From CAZDDI01 sp964504195 (lineage in GTDB: Bacteria; Chloroflexota; Anaerolineae; B4-G1; SLSP01), in the NCBI GenBank assembly GCA_964504195.1, contig CAZDDI010000020.1, forward strand, positions 1 to 62,559: DNA of 62,559 nt. Direction: 5' to 3'. Each line of letters starts with the position of its first letter. Within the stretch, counting starts at the first letter, position 1. The position numbers were made by a program, and so were the translations under genes. Below the pieces are notes generated by a model that worked only from the letters and a program-made list of their open reading frames with translations, was not told the DNA's origin and did not search any database. This document shows, one piece after another, positions 25,024-34,681 of this stretch.

Positions 25024-26229
25024 ATGCAAACTATCCGCGAGCTTTTTCGCAGTGGCTTAGGGCCTTCGAGTAGTCACACGATGGGACCGCATCGTGCGGC
25101 GCTACTGTTCCGCGCGCGGCATCTACAGGCCGCCGTGTACCGGGTGACGCTGTATGGCAGCCTGGCTGCGACGGGCGTGGGCCATCGCACGGAGGCGGCT
25201 TTACAGCGCGCGCTCGACCCTGCGCCGTTGGAGCTGGTCTGGATGCCGGAGACGAGCCTCCCTTTGCACCCCAACGGCATGGAGTTTGTTGCACTCGACG
25301 CCGCCGGTACGGAGCTAGGCCGGTGGGAAGTCTACAGTGTGGGCGGTGGCGCACTGCGGGATGCAGATACGCCGACTGAATCCGCGCATGTGTATGAGTT
25401 GACCACGATGGCAGCCATTCTAGCGCACTGCGAGACCACTGGGAAAACATTTTGGGAATATGTGGAGGAACGAGAAGGGGACGCCATCTGGAAGTTCTTG
25501 CATGAAACCTGGCTGGCGATGTCCGTCGCCATCGAGAGGGGATTGATAGCCGAAGGCGTGTTGCCCGGCGGGTTGGGCGTCGCGCGTAAAGCCAGCGTCT
25601 ACTGGCGTAAGGCTCAGCTCAGCGGGCCGCACTATCAGCGGGCGGGGCTGTTGACTTCCTATGCTCTGGCGGTTTCCGAAGAAAACGCCGCAAGCGGCGT
25701 GGTTGTCACTGCGCCAACGTGCGGTTCCAGCGGGGTGCTCCCCGCCGTGTTGCGTTACCTGCAAGAAACCGTCTCGGCCAGCGAGCCGTTGATTCTTCGC
25801 GCGCTGGCGACCGCCGGACTGCTCGGCAACCTGGTCAAGCACAACGGTTCAATCTCCGGCGCGGAGGTAGGCTGCCAGGGCGAGATTGGGACAGCGTGCG
25901 CGATGGCCGCCGGCGCGGCAGCGCAACTCTTGGGCGGCACCGTGCGCCAGGTCGAGTATGCCGCCGAAATGGGACTAGAGCATCATCTGGGCCTTACCTG
26001 CGACCCCGTCGCCGGGCTAGTGCAAATCCCCTGCATCGAGCGTAACGCCTTCGCTGCCTCGCGCGCGTTGTATTGCGCTGATTACGCGCTATTTTCCGAC
26101 GGCTCGCATCGCATTCCCTTTGATGAGATCGTAGCTGTGATGCGCCAGACCGGACACGATTTACCCTCGCTGTACCGGGAGACGGCCAATGGCGGCTTGG
26201 CTGCCGCCTACCGCCAACGGGGAACATGA
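25024..26229 (+). CDS. sdaA: L-serine ammonia-lyase (iron-sulfur type), alpha and beta parts fused
   Basis: 401 residues from the ATG at 25024 (GGGGGGA upstream); an upstream TTG is in frame but overlaps the predicted transcription start. It deaminates L-serine to pyruvate and ammonia. The N-terminal beta part begins IRELFRSGLGPSSSHTMGP, typical of the family. The alpha part carries cysteines consistent with a labile [4Fe-4S] cluster (ATAPTCG-type VVTAPTCGSSGVLP, GAEVGCQGEIGTACAMAAGAA, HHLGLTCDPVAGLVQIPCIERN). An oxygen-labile cluster is consistent with its place beside redox-stress genes. It converges on hcp across a shared hairpin. Confidence 0.92.
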   Translation: MQTIRELFRSGLGPSSSHTMGPHRAALLFRARHLQAAVYRVTLYGSLAATGVGHRTEAALQRALDPAPLELVWMPETSLPLHPNGMEFVALDAAGTELGRWEVYSVGGGALRDADTPTESAHVYELTTMAAILAHCETTGKTFWEYVEEREGDAIWKFLHETWLAMSVAIERGLIAEGVLPGGLGVARKASVYWRKAQLSGPHYQRAGLLTSYALAVSEENAASGVVVTAPTCGSSGVLPAVLRYLQETVSASEPLILRALATAGLLGNLVKHNGSISGAEVGCQGEIGTACAMAAGAAAQLLGGTVRQVEYAAEMGLEHHLGLTCDPVAGLVQIPCIERNAFAASRALYCADYALFSDGSHRIPFDEIVAVMRQTGHDLPSLYRETANGGLAAAYRQRGT

Positions 26230-26262
26230 ACCGCGCTGCGTGAGAAAATCACGCAGCGCGGT
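26230..26262. terminator. Bidirectional hairpin between sdaA and hcp
   Basis: ACCGCGCTGCGTGA, loop GAAAA, then the exact complement TCACGCAGCGCGGT: a 14-bp perfect stem between convergent genes. There is no marked T-run. Confidence 0.75.
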
Positions 26263-26276
26263 ATGTGTTCGTCTAT

Positions 26277-27956
26277 CTACGCCCCAACTGCGATGGCGGC
26301 AAGATCGTCCGCCACACTCCCATTGGGCATTAGATCGAAGTGCTTGACGAGCACTTCGACTACACCCGGCGATACGAATGCCGGTAGCGTCGGGCCTAAG
26401 CGGATCTTCTTGACGCCCAGCGAGAGCAGCGCTAGCAGCACGATGACGGCCTTTTGCTCGTACCAGGCGATGTCGTAGGAGATGGGCAGGTCGTTGATGT
26501 CGGCCAGTCCCAGCGCATCCTTGAGTTGCAGTGCGATGTAGGCCAGCGAGTACGAGTCGTTGCATTGCCCGGCGTCGAGAATGCGTGGAATGCCGCTGAT
26601 ATCGCCCAGCTCGAGCTTGTTGTAGCGATACTTGGCGCAACCCGCCGTGAGGATGACATGATCTTGTGGCAAGCCCTGGGCGATTTGCGTGTAGTAGTCG
26701 CGGGACTTGTGCCGCCCGTCGCAGCCGCCCATCACCACGAAGCGCTTGATATTTCCCGCCTGTACCGCCGCGATGACTTTATCGGCCACGCTCATCACCG
26801 TGTTGCGTGCAAAGCCGATGGGGATCGTGCCCTCTTCCAACGCCTGCGGTTCTGCCGAGGCTTTAGCTTTCTCGATAACCGCGCTGAAATCCTTAGACTG
26901 GCCCGCTTCTCGGTCGGGGATGTGCGGGCAACCGGGCCAACCGGCCAGCCCGGTGGTGAACAGCCGCTCGCGGTAGCTCTCCTTCACCGGGACGATGCAG
27001 TTGGTCGTCATTAAAATTGCCCCGCCGAACTTCTCGAACTCAGGCTGCTGCTCCCACCATGAGCCGCCGTAGTTACCCACAAAGTTGTTGTATTTTTTGA
27101 ACGCGGGATAGGCGTGAGCGGGCAGCATCTCGCCATGTGTGTAGATATTGACGCCAGTTCCTTGCGTTTGCTCCAGCAGCTCCTCCAGATCGCGCAAATC
27201 GTGGCCGCTGACCAGAATACCTGGGCCAGGACGCACGCCCAGGTTGACCTGGGTGGGTTCCGGGTGGCCGTAGGTGCTGGTGTTTGCCTCATCGAGCAAG
27301 CGCATGGCCTCCACGCCCATTGTGCCAGTCTTGAGCACCATGGCGGTCAGTTCCTCGGCCCCCAGGCTTTCATCGCTGGTGGCGAGCAATGCCTCGTGCA
27401 TGAAGGCTAATAGCGCATCGCTGGTATGTTCCAGGATATAGGCATGTTCAGTGTAAGCTGCCAGGCCCTTCAGCCCGTAAATAATTAACTCGCGCAACGA
27501 GCGAATGTCGGGATGCAGGGTGGCATTAGCCATAACGCCCACCTGTTGCCCTTTGCGCGCTAGCGCTTCGGCAGTGTAGCTTTCAGGCGTCCAGGTGGTC
27601 ATTTCCGGCAGAGCTGCGCTGCATTCGCTGTGATGCTGTGCTTGGCAGGCCGCTTGCGCCCGTGTCTTCAGCGCATCGCGGCGCTCTACTACCTCACAAA
27701 TCAGCGCCACGAATCGCTCCGGGTCGAAGTTGGCGTTGGTGATGGTGGCGAAGAGTGCCTGCGCGATGAACATATCGGTCTCCGGGTCGCTCACACCCAG
27801 GGCGCGCCCGCGCGCGCCCCAGAACGCAATCCCCTTGAGCAGCCACACTAGCAGGTCTTGCAGCTGCGCTACTTCGGGATCCTTGCCGCAAACCCCGCGC
27901 ACGGTGCAACCCTCATTCTTGGCCGCTTCCTGACACTGGTAACAGAACATGGACAT
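26277..27956 (-). CDS. hcp: Hybrid cluster protein (hydroxylamine/NO reductase family)
   Basis: 559 residues, the normal length. The N-terminal cluster motif is CYQCQEAAKNEGCTVRGVC (Cys5, Cys8, Cys17, Cys23), the short C-x2-C-x8-C-x5-C spacing. Further family blocks that hold hybrid-cluster ligands are visible (KTGTMGVEAMRLLDEANT, VSGHDLRDLEELL, THGEMLPAHAYP, GCDGRHKSRDYYT, TAGCAKYRYNK, DAGQCNDSYS). Hcp reduces nitric oxide or hydroxylamine under anaerobic or nitrosative conditions. No Hcr reductase is adjacent; the ferredoxin at 23858-24076 is a candidate electron donor. AAAGGAGG precedes the start, and a GATTTG-type word tract lies just upstream of that. Confidence 0.95.
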   Translation of the reverse strand: MSMFCYQCQEAAKNEGCTVRGVCGKDPEVAQLQDLLVWLLKGIAFWGARGRALGVSDPETDMFIAQALFATITNANFDPERFVALICEVVERRDALKTRAQAACQAQHHSECSAALPEMTTWTPESYTAEALARKGQQVGVMANATLHPDIRSLRELIIYGLKGLAAYTEHAYILEHTSDALLAFMHEALLATSDESLGAEELTAMVLKTGTMGVEAMRLLDEANTSTYGHPEPTQVNLGVRPGPGILVSGHDLRDLEELLEQTQGTGVNIYTHGEMLPAHAYPAFKKYNNFVGNYGGSWWEQQPEFEKFGGAILMTTNCIVPVKESYRERLFTTGLAGWPGCPHIPDREAGQSKDFSAVIEKAKASAEPQALEEGTIPIGFARNTVMSVADKVIAAVQAGNIKRFVVMGGCDGRHKSRDYYTQIAQGLPQDHVILTAGCAKYRYNKLELGDISGIPRILDAGQCNDSYSLAYIALQLKDALGLADINDLPISYDIAWYEQKAVIVLLALLSLGVKKIRLGPTLPAFVSPGVVEVLVKHFDLMPNGSVADDLAAIAVGA

Positions 27957-28501
27957 GATATTGCCTCCTTTTAAAATCTCAAATCAACGAATCACAAATC
28001 AGCATAGCGAATGTAGTGATAAATTCCTTGTACCGCGTTCGCGTATCAATAAATTAGTAAATCGTAGCCGGCGTCAACCTAGATTTAGCCTTACTTTACC
28101 ATGCCTCAGGGGCTTTGTCTGTGACAAAAGTCGTATTGATGTCGGGCGTTTTCATATTTTTTCCAACTAGCGTAAAACTTTGATAGGCACCTCTTTATAT
28201 CCAGTATTTTTGCACTCAATGGCATTAGGCTTAGCCTGCACACCGGGCGGGTGGTGAGAGGCTTAGCGCTAGGACAAGCGCTTGTTCATCGGTAAAATAC
28301 TGCTAAACACAAACACCTCTTTATAGCAATTTTAACCGCAAAATTCGGCTGCTGCCAGGTTTAACTGAACGGTATTGCCGCTAAAGCGGGTTTTTAGAAG
28401 GATTTTTGTGGCAGGGCGCAGCCCCGCCACAAAAATCCCTTTTTATCCCTGGCCTTTAGGCCGCATTTCTGCAACAGCGGTAAAATGCGATAGCCCTGGT
28501 C
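27957..28501. other. Long intergenic region upstream of hcp, with candidate operator and repeats
   Basis: No gene is supported in about 600 bp. It contains a GATTTG/AATC word tract (27970-28012), TTTGTC-TGT-GACAAA (about 28114-28130), the 17-bp motif TAGCGTAAAACTTTGAT (28168-28184) shared with 24919-24935, two CACCTCTTTATA words (about 28188 and 28312), a fragment at 28281-28310 related to the interior of the MITE at 41621-41754, and the dispersed repeat from 28377. Confidence 0.6.
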
Positions 28502-28507
28502 TTTGCA
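28377..28507 (+). repeat. Dispersed promoter-upstream repeat, copy 1
   Basis: It starts at GCCGCTAAAGC and runs through ACAAAAATCCC, TTTAGG, GCAACA and GCGATAG blocks into the -35 region of the next gene. A second copy with the same block order is at 45674-45770, upstream of the rpmH promoter. This copy carries an extra GC-rich hairpin (GGATTTTTGTGGC ... GCCACAAAAATCC). Confidence 0.65.
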
Positions 28508-28530
28508 CTTTATTGCGGCTATGCTAAACT
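28502..28530 (+). promoter_or_regulatory. Probable promoter of the PAS/GAF sensor kinase
   Basis: TTTGCA (28502-28507), a 17-bp spacer, then TAAACT (28525-28530). The predicted start is near 28537, 23 nt before the ATG. Confidence 0.5.
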
Positions 28531-28559
28531 ATGCTTATGTTTAAGTGAGGGAGGCCGCC

Positions 28560-30632
28560 ATGCTGGAGCCAATGTTGGAACTGGAGGCGCTACGACGAGA
28601 AAATGTACGCTTGCAGAAGTTCTGTGAGCTAACTTTCGACTATGCTTATACGCTTTGTGTGCAATCTGATGGCGCATTGCGCGTGCAATGGCTCTCTGGT
28701 GACTTGACCCGTTTGGCAAATGAGCAGCCCCCTGAGGCCATGACCCATTTCACGTTGTTGTTGGGGCGTGTGTATCCCGAAGACCGCTCTGTTGTGGAGA
28801 ACAGCCTGAAGCGTCTGTTGGATAACCAGTCTGATGTGGTGGAATTTCGCATTCTCACTCTCGCCGATGAGGTGCGCTGGTTGCGTAATTATGCGCGTCC
28901 CGTTAGGGATTCAGAGCAGGGCCGGGTGGTTGAAATCATCGGTGTTGCGCAAGATATCACCCGGCAACGGCAAACCGAAGAGGCTCTCTGGGAGAGCGAG
29001 TCTTTGTTGCGGCAGGTTGTTGACCTTAGCCCCTATAGTCTGTTTGTCAAAGATAGCCAAAGACGGTATTTGCTGCTCAACAAAGCCGCGAGTCGCATCT
29101 TTGGTATCTCTTCGGAGTCACTTCTCTTGAAGACAGACGTGGAAATCGCGCAGCAGTTTGGTTTTAGTTTGGCTGAGGCCGAGCGGGCGATGGAACTTGA
29201 CCAGCGTGTTATTGAACATCAGGAAACCCTGGTTTTATCAGCTGAGCCGTTTACTCTTTCTGATGGTTCGGTGCGGTGGTTTCAGATCATCAAAATGCCA
29301 TTAGCGTTGCGCTATGATTACCACTGTATCGTCGGCAATATGGTAGATGTTACCGAGCGGATGCTCGTCGAAGCAGAGCTACGCGCTCGCAATGAGGAGC
29401 TGGCCTTGCTTTATCAGGTCAGCCAGACTTTGAGTGCTTCGTTGGATTTGGATGTGGTGTTAGAGACGGTGTTGTCGGAGGCTTGTCGGGTCTTGGAACT
29501 GCCCGCCAGTTCGATTTGGCTGTTGGATGATGAAACTGCTGAACTGGTATGTCGGCAGGCCATCGGTTTGGAGCGTGACATTGTACGCACTTGGCGATTG
29601 CCGCCCGGTGAAGGCCTGGGCGGTTGGGCTGTGCGCACCGGACAAACCCTGATTGTGGCCGATGCCACGACGGACAACCGTCATTTTGTGGACGTGGATC
29701 GGCAGACGGGGGTGCTGATGCGGTCCATCGCCAGCGTGCCGTTACGCAGTCCGCAGCGGGTGCTCGGTGTCTTGCAGCTGGTGGATACACAACCCAATCG
29801 CTTTAGTGAGGGCAATCTGGCTTTCATTGAAGCGCTCGCAGCGACGGCGGCCATCACGGTGGAAAATGCGCGCTTGTATGCGATGGAGCAGCAGCGGGTG
29901 GAAGCGCTGGCACAAACGCTGGAGCAGCAGTGCGAACTGGATCGCCTCAAGGATCAGTTCATTCAGAACGTCTCCCATGAGTTACGTACTCCGTTGACCA
30001 TCGCGCGCGGCTACGCCGATCTATTAGCGGATGGCGAAATGGGTGGGCCTTTACCAGCGCCGCAACATGAGGCCGCACAGACAGTTTCGCGCCGTTTGGC
30101 GATGTTGACGCACTTGGTAGAAGATATCAATGTGTTGCTTGATGTATCTTTACGCCGCCCCAGATGTGAGCCTTTGAACTTGTTGATTTTGGTACAGCAA
30201 AGTACAACGGATTTTATTCCTGTTGCGCAAAAGTCCGGGTTGACGTTGCAGGTAGATGTACCGGATACACTGCCATTGATTTGTGCTGGGGAAGTATATA
30301 TGCAACGGGTGTTGGACAATCTTTTGAGCAACGCTTGTAAATTCACCTCCAGCGGTGGGGCTGTTACCTTATGTGTCTTTCAGGAAGGGCCTGAGGTTGT
30401 CGTGCAGGTCAGCGATACCGGTATTGGTATTCCTGAAAGTGAGTTCGACAAAATTTTCGAACGTTTTTATCAGGTCGATGGCAGCTCCAGTCGCCGCTAT
30501 GGCGGCACAGGATTAGGATTGGCATTGGTAAAGGAAATCATTAACGCCTATCAAGGGCGGGTTGAAGTAAGCAGTACGCTTGATAAAGGTAGCACGTTTA
30601 CCGTTTACTTACCGCTGTGGCGTGAAACGTGA
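28560..30632 (+). CDS. Soluble sensor histidine kinase (PAS-PAS-GAF-HisKA-HATPase)
   Basis: 690 residues from the ATG at 28560 (GGAGG 6 nt upstream); a GTG at 28545 is in frame but precedes that site. After a short coiled coil come two PAS domains (about 25-130 and 140-265), a GAF domain (about 290-450; LYQVSQTLSASLDLDVVLE), HisKA with H-box FIQNVSHELRTPLTI, and HATPase motifs NLLSNACKFT, DTGIGIP and GGTGLGLAL. No membrane segment is present, so it should sense a cytoplasmic signal, perhaps redox given its position downstream of hcp. No receiver domain and no adjacent response regulator. Confidence 0.9.
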   Translation: MLEPMLELEALRRENVRLQKFCELTFDYAYTLCVQSDGALRVQWLSGDLTRLANEQPPEAMTHFTLLLGRVYPEDRSVVENSLKRLLDNQSDVVEFRILTLADEVRWLRNYARPVRDSEQGRVVEIIGVAQDITRQRQTEEALWESESLLRQVVDLSPYSLFVKDSQRRYLLLNKAASRIFGISSESLLLKTDVEIAQQFGFSLAEAERAMELDQRVIEHQETLVLSAEPFTLSDGSVRWFQIIKMPLALRYDYHCIVGNMVDVTERMLVEAELRARNEELALLYQVSQTLSASLDLDVVLETVLSEACRVLELPASSIWLLDDETAELVCRQAIGLERDIVRTWRLPPGEGLGGWAVRTGQTLIVADATTDNRHFVDVDRQTGVLMRSIASVPLRSPQRVLGVLQLVDTQPNRFSEGNLAFIEALAATAAITVENARLYAMEQQRVEALAQTLEQQCELDRLKDQFIQNVSHELRTPLTIARGYADLLADGEMGGPLPAPQHEAAQTVSRRLAMLTHLVEDINVLLDVSLRRPRCEPLNLLILVQQSTTDFIPVAQKSGLTLQVDVPDTLPLICAGEVYMQRVLDNLLSNACKFTSSGGAVTLCVFQEGPEVVVQVSDTGIGIPESEFDKIFERFYQVDGSSSRRYGGTGLGLALVKEIINAYQGRVEVSSTLDKGSTFTVYLPLWRET

Positions 30633-30658
30633 AACGCGACGATCTCGCACTATACACC

Positions 30659-33600
30659 TCACTCCCGCATCGCCAGCGGTAGATACACCCACACCCGGAG
30701 CGGCACCCGCTGCCCATAGATGTTAATGTGCTCCAGGGCGGTATCCGCCCGCCCATCTTCCCACGCCACGAGCCATTCCCCATGTCCGCGCCGCGCCGTC
30801 ACAACTGGTGCCTGGCGCGCGGTGTCAAGACCCTGCACAAAGAGCATGGCTGGCCCTTCCGGCTGCCCCTGGGCGTTCAATTGCACCCCCCAGATGGCAT
30901 CGGCGTAGGGCATCCCCTGCGTGCTGGCATCCCACACAGCGAGGAATCGCCGCGTGAACGGATCGTAACTGAGCGCCGGGCGCAGTTCTTGCTCCAATTG
31001 CGTGGCAGTGAGTGCGTAGGGCGTGCTCGCCGGTGTCCCATTCTGCTCTAGCCGGCGTGCCAGGATGTTCGCTTGCCCGAGGTGCATATCGAATGCTGAC
31101 CAAACGAGCAGGTAGAAGGGGCTATCCTCTGGCCCGGCCCAGGCGATGCGCGGGTGGTTTTCCTGGTGGTCTGGCGTATCTGCCAGCGTGCGGCGTGGGC
31201 CAAGCAAGCTCCCGTCCTCCCCGGCCACCACCTGCCCCATGATGTTCCAGAGCGAGATACCGGGGCTGGTAGGATCCGTTTCTTCCCAGACAACGTAGAA
31301 GGTGTTGTCAATCGTGTTGTAGGCAAGGTGTGCATTTCTGGCCTGCTGTTCCGGCTTGGTCAGGCGTGAGATGTTGACGGCTTCCCCCAGCGGTGCGCCC
31401 GCTAACGTGACGGGTTGTCCGTAGATGTCGGTGGTGAGGCTGAGCGGGTGCGTGTGCTCGAAGATGACCAGATACCCGTGCTGTCCGGCGGCTACGACCG
31501 GTGCGCTTTGCCTTCCCGTCAGGGCGGAGATGGTGACATTGCCGCCGCTGAGGTTGCCATCCGCCGCCACAACTTGCCCGACGATGTCCCCGGCGTCGCT
31601 CCACACCACCAGGAACTCGTCGTTCCAGTAGTCCCAATCCACTGCGACCTGGGTCGTGGTCGTGAGGATGTGTTCTGTGAGGATGCTGGGCTGCGTGGCG
31701 AGGTAGTTGTTGCTATCGAACCGGTAGGCCATGATGTGGGTGCTCTGATTGCCCCCACCGCCGTGGACATTGGCCCATACTACTAGCGTGCGGTCAGAGG
31801 TGCTGCTGTAAGCAAGGGCGGGCTGCGTTTGCAGGCGCGGCATGGGCGTCAATCCGACGTGCAATCCGAGCCGCTCGCCATCTGGGGTGACGCGCTGCCC
31901 ATAGATGCCACCGGGGCCGCCCGCGCGAAAATCTTCCCAGACTACCAGATAGGCCGGAGATGCGGCGTTCTCCAGTACCACAACAGCGGGCTTGGCTTGG
32001 GTATATTTTTCGTGGCTCACGAAAAACGGCATACCGAGCGGCCCGCCGCCTGGCGTGTAGCGTTGTGCTGCTAGATCACCTCGGCCTGTGCGCGTCTGCC
32101 AGATCACCAGAAATTCCTGGCGGTCGGCCTGTGTCCAGTCCGTTATAGCGACCATCGCACTGCTTCCCAGCTCCACTGCAATGGCGAACTCCTGCGCCAG
32201 CGGCGTACCATCCGCTGCCAACTGCCGCCCGTAGAGATCGCGCCCACCGCCGGGCCACTCCTCTTCCCAGGCGACAAACATCCGCCCTGCCGGTTCAATC
32301 GCAATGACGGGCCAGACCTGCCCACTGGGACGGGTGCTGATGGGGAAGTTGCCCCCTACCGGCCCTCCATCGTGCGCGGAGATACGTTGCCCGTAGATGT
32401 TGGGGTTGTGTGGCCCGTCGCGGGTATCTGACCAGACCGCTACATAGTTGCCTTTGGCGGCAGCATAGGCCAACGCGGGCTGCCCCGCCCAACCACTCCC
32501 ATCGGAGATGGCGAGGGGGATTCCCAGCAGGTTGCCTGTCGCGTCTACCCGTTGCCCCCACACACTGGAAACGAAGTCAATGGAGCTGGCCCAGGCGACC
32601 AGAAAATTCCCTTCTGGGGCGCTCGCAGCGATGCGGAGGGAGCCTTGATAGCCCGACCCGCTATAGATGGGGAAATCGCCGCCCACTGGCTGCCCGTGGC
32701 GATCTAACAAGCGCCCGTAAATATCCGGCGTCTGGCTGATGTTACGATGATCTTCCCAGACAATCAGATAGACGCCCGCGTTACCCAGATAAGCCCCTTG
32801 TGGATTGCGCCCCGTTCCGGTGACAACGATGGTTGGCGACCCTGGCAGTTGCCCGGTGCTGCTCACGCGCTGGGCGTATACATCTGTCGAAAAGGCCGGG
32901 TCGCGGAAATCTTCCCAGACGAGCAGCGTCTCATCGTCCGTGCCGTTGTAGGCAAGCGCGGGCCGGTATTGGGCGCTGGGGGCGTCGGTGATGAGGAAGT
33001 CTTCGTTTGCTGATGTGATGCGGGGCAGAGGTAAGGGGAGCGGTGGTTCTGGTGGTGTAGTGGGCAGCCGACAGCCGCGTAGCGAGACATCGTCTACATA
33101 CATGCCGGTTATTCCCCCCGTGCCGTCGTTATAGACGCCGAAGTGCAGCCGGACAGTTTGCCCGGCGTAGGCGCTCAGATCGAACGTGTAAGGCTCCCAA
33201 GTTGCGGAGCGTTTCATCCACAACAGCGTTTCCAGGGTAGCTCCCTCCGGGCTGAGCAGCAGAACGTACTGTGCATCGCCTGTTGCTGGCGCACCTGCGC
33301 GCGCGAGCAACGCTTCCGTGGAGAGTGGTTTTAGCCAGAATGAGAGTGTGACCGTGATGGCGTCTGCCGGAATGCTCACGAGCTGCCGGGCCGAGGAGTA
33401 GGCCGGCGTGTTGGGTTGTGTGACGAGGCCAATGCGCAGTGAGCGCAAGCCGCTATGCGCTGCTATGTCGCTGTAATCGGCGCGGGCAGGGGTATCAGGG
33501 AAGTCCCAGGCTGCGTTGATTTCGGCCCCTCCGTTGTGGAGGTGTTCCCAGCAGGTGGTGTGGAGTCGCCATAGGCCGCGCTGTGTGGGAACGAGCAGCA

Positions 33601-34681
33601 AGTCAGGCCGTGCGATGACTAGCCCGGTGGGGCGAGCCTGCGCATCGGGCATCGGCCCTTGATCCCACCACGCATTGCCGCTGTTGGGCGAGCGGTAGAG
33701 GTTCCAGAAGGTGCCCGCGTGAGCAACTTGATGCGTCACTGCATAGAGCGCGGGGTTGGTGGGATAGTCGGGCGAGACTCCCAGCCCCAGGATGTAGCCG
33801 TCGGGCCAATCCACGGGCAGGCCGGTATTGATCTTTTCCCAGGTTGTGCCGCCATCGGTGGATCGGACGACGCCGTTGGGAGGGAGCGCGTCGTCGCCGC
33901 TGCCTTCGACCCAGAAATAGCTGGCCCAGAGTGTGTGGTCGGTGATATAGTCGGGCGAGAAGACAACCTGGCGGGTGATGTCAGCCCAGGGAATATGCAC
34001 TACTTGCCAGCTGTCGCCTGCATCGGTGGAGCGGTAGAGCGGGCCGTAACCAGTGAGATAGAGTGTGGTGTCCTGGGCGTAGTTGGGTGAGATGAAGAGG
34101 CGAAACAGATCCATGCTCTCTTCCAGCCCCGTAGTAAGCGGCTCCCACGTATCGCCGCAATCGCGTGAGCGCAGCACGGTGCTCCAGGTGAGTGCATAGA
34201 CCACGCAGCGGTCGAGCGCATCGCGTGCGGCGACGATGTCATAGCATGGGCCAAAGGCGGAGGCGTAAGCCCACTCCCAGGTTGCGCCGTTATCGCTAGA
34301 GCGCAGCACCGCACCGGGCGTGAATTCCGCATCCATGTAAGAAAGGAACAGGGTTTGCGTGGTGGGGGCAGGGTCAGCAGTGAAGCCGGTGATCCGCCCG
34401 CCCATCTGCTCTGGTAGTGTGTAGAGCGTTGTCCACGAGTCGCCGTCATCGCTGGAGCGGCGCAATTCGCGCTCAGTAGTGAGGTAGAGCGTGGCATCGT
34501 TGGCGTACTGTGGGGAGCGCCATACCTGTACTGGTTCGATCTCGGTGAGCAGTTCCCAGGAGGCGGCGGTTAGACTGTGGCTTTCAGCTGGTGGATTTGG
34601 GGTAGAAATCGCATGAGGTAATGGAAGTATCAATCCGAGCAGGAGCAACATACCTGGTAGTAAAGCAAAGGTTTTGTTCAC
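30659..34681 (-). CDS. Giant secreted BNR/propeller-repeat protein
   Basis: 1340 residues from a GTG at 34681 (AAGGAG 8 nt upstream), then a signal peptide (NKTFALLPGMLLLLGLILP). About 30-380 holds BNR/sortilin-type repeats with Asp-box-like motifs (SSDDGDSWT, SSDNGATWE, STDAGDSWQ, STDGGTTWE). About 385-530 is a jelly-roll carbohydrate-binding-like domain (NGGAE ... LRIGLV ... VTLSFWLKP ... MYVDDVSLRGC). About 545-1325 is a long series of repeats of the form YLIVWEDHR-x-DIYGRLLD-x-GQPVGGDFPI. The last residues are VYLPLAMRE, matching the VYLPLVLRG motif in the protein at 3677-7816. Likely cell-surface or extracellular, perhaps glycan-binding; no catalytic site is evident. Confidence 0.82.
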   Translation of the reverse strand: MNKTFALLPGMLLLLGLILPLPHAISTPNPPAESHSLTAASWELLTEIEPVQVWRSPQYANDATLYLTTERELRRSSDDGDSWTTLYTLPEQMGGRITGFTADPAPTTQTLFLSYMDAEFTPGAVLRSSDNGATWEWAYASAFGPCYDIVAARDALDRCVVYALTWSTVLRSRDCGDTWEPLTTGLEESMDLFRLFISPNYAQDTTLYLTGYGPLYRSTDAGDSWQVVHIPWADITRQVVFSPDYITDHTLWASYFWVEGSGDDALPPNGVVRSTDGGTTWEKINTGLPVDWPDGYILGLGVSPDYPTNPALYAVTHQVAHAGTFWNLYRSPNSGNAWWDQGPMPDAQARPTGLVIARPDLLLVPTQRGLWRLHTTCWEHLHNGGAEINAAWDFPDTPARADYSDIAAHSGLRSLRIGLVTQPNTPAYSSARQLVSIPADAITVTLSFWLKPLSTEALLARAGAPATGDAQYVLLLSPEGATLETLLWMKRSATWEPYTFDLSAYAGQTVRLHFGVYNDGTGGITGMYVDDVSLRGCRLPTTPPEPPLPLPLPRITSANEDFLITDAPSAQYRPALAYNGTDDETLLVWEDFRDPAFSTDVYAQRVSSTGQLPGSPTIVVTGTGRNPQGAYLGNAGVYLIVWEDHRNISQTPDIYGRLLDRHGQPVGGDFPIYSGSGYQGSLRIAASAPEGNFLVAWASSIDFVSSVWGQRVDATGNLLGIPLAISDGSGWAGQPALAYAAAKGNYVAVWSDTRDGPHNPNIYGQRISAHDGGPVGGNFPISTRPSGQVWPVIAIEPAGRMFVAWEEEWPGGGRDLYGRQLAADGTPLAQEFAIAVELGSSAMVAITDWTQADRQEFLVIWQTRTGRGDLAAQRYTPGGGPLGMPFFVSHEKYTQAKPAVVVLENAASPAYLVVWEDFRAGGPGGIYGQRVTPDGERLGLHVGLTPMPRLQTQPALAYSSTSDRTLVVWANVHGGGGNQSTHIMAYRFDSNNYLATQPSILTEHILTTTTQVAVDWDYWNDEFLVVWSDAGDIVGQVVAADGNLSGGNVTISALTGRQSAPVVAAGQHGYLVIFEHTHPLSLTTDIYGQPVTLAGAPLGEAVNISRLTKPEQQARNAHLAYNTIDNTFYVVWEETDPTSPGISLWNIMGQVVAGEDGSLLGPRRTLADTPDHQENHPRIAWAGPEDSPFYLLVWSAFDMHLGQANILARRLEQNGTPASTPYALTATQLEQELRPALSYDPFTRRFLAVWDASTQGMPYADAIWGVQLNAQGQPEGPAMLFVQGLDTARQAPVVTARRGHGEWLVAWEDGRADTALEHINIYGQRVPLRVWVYLPLAMRE

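Noticed and set aside
30619..30640. parS-like sites in the GTGAAACGTGAAAC words
   Set aside because: The GTGAAAC half-site of parS occurs, but as direct repeats; no copy has the inverted TGTTTCAC-GTGAAACA form, and the words behave as gene-end palindromes.
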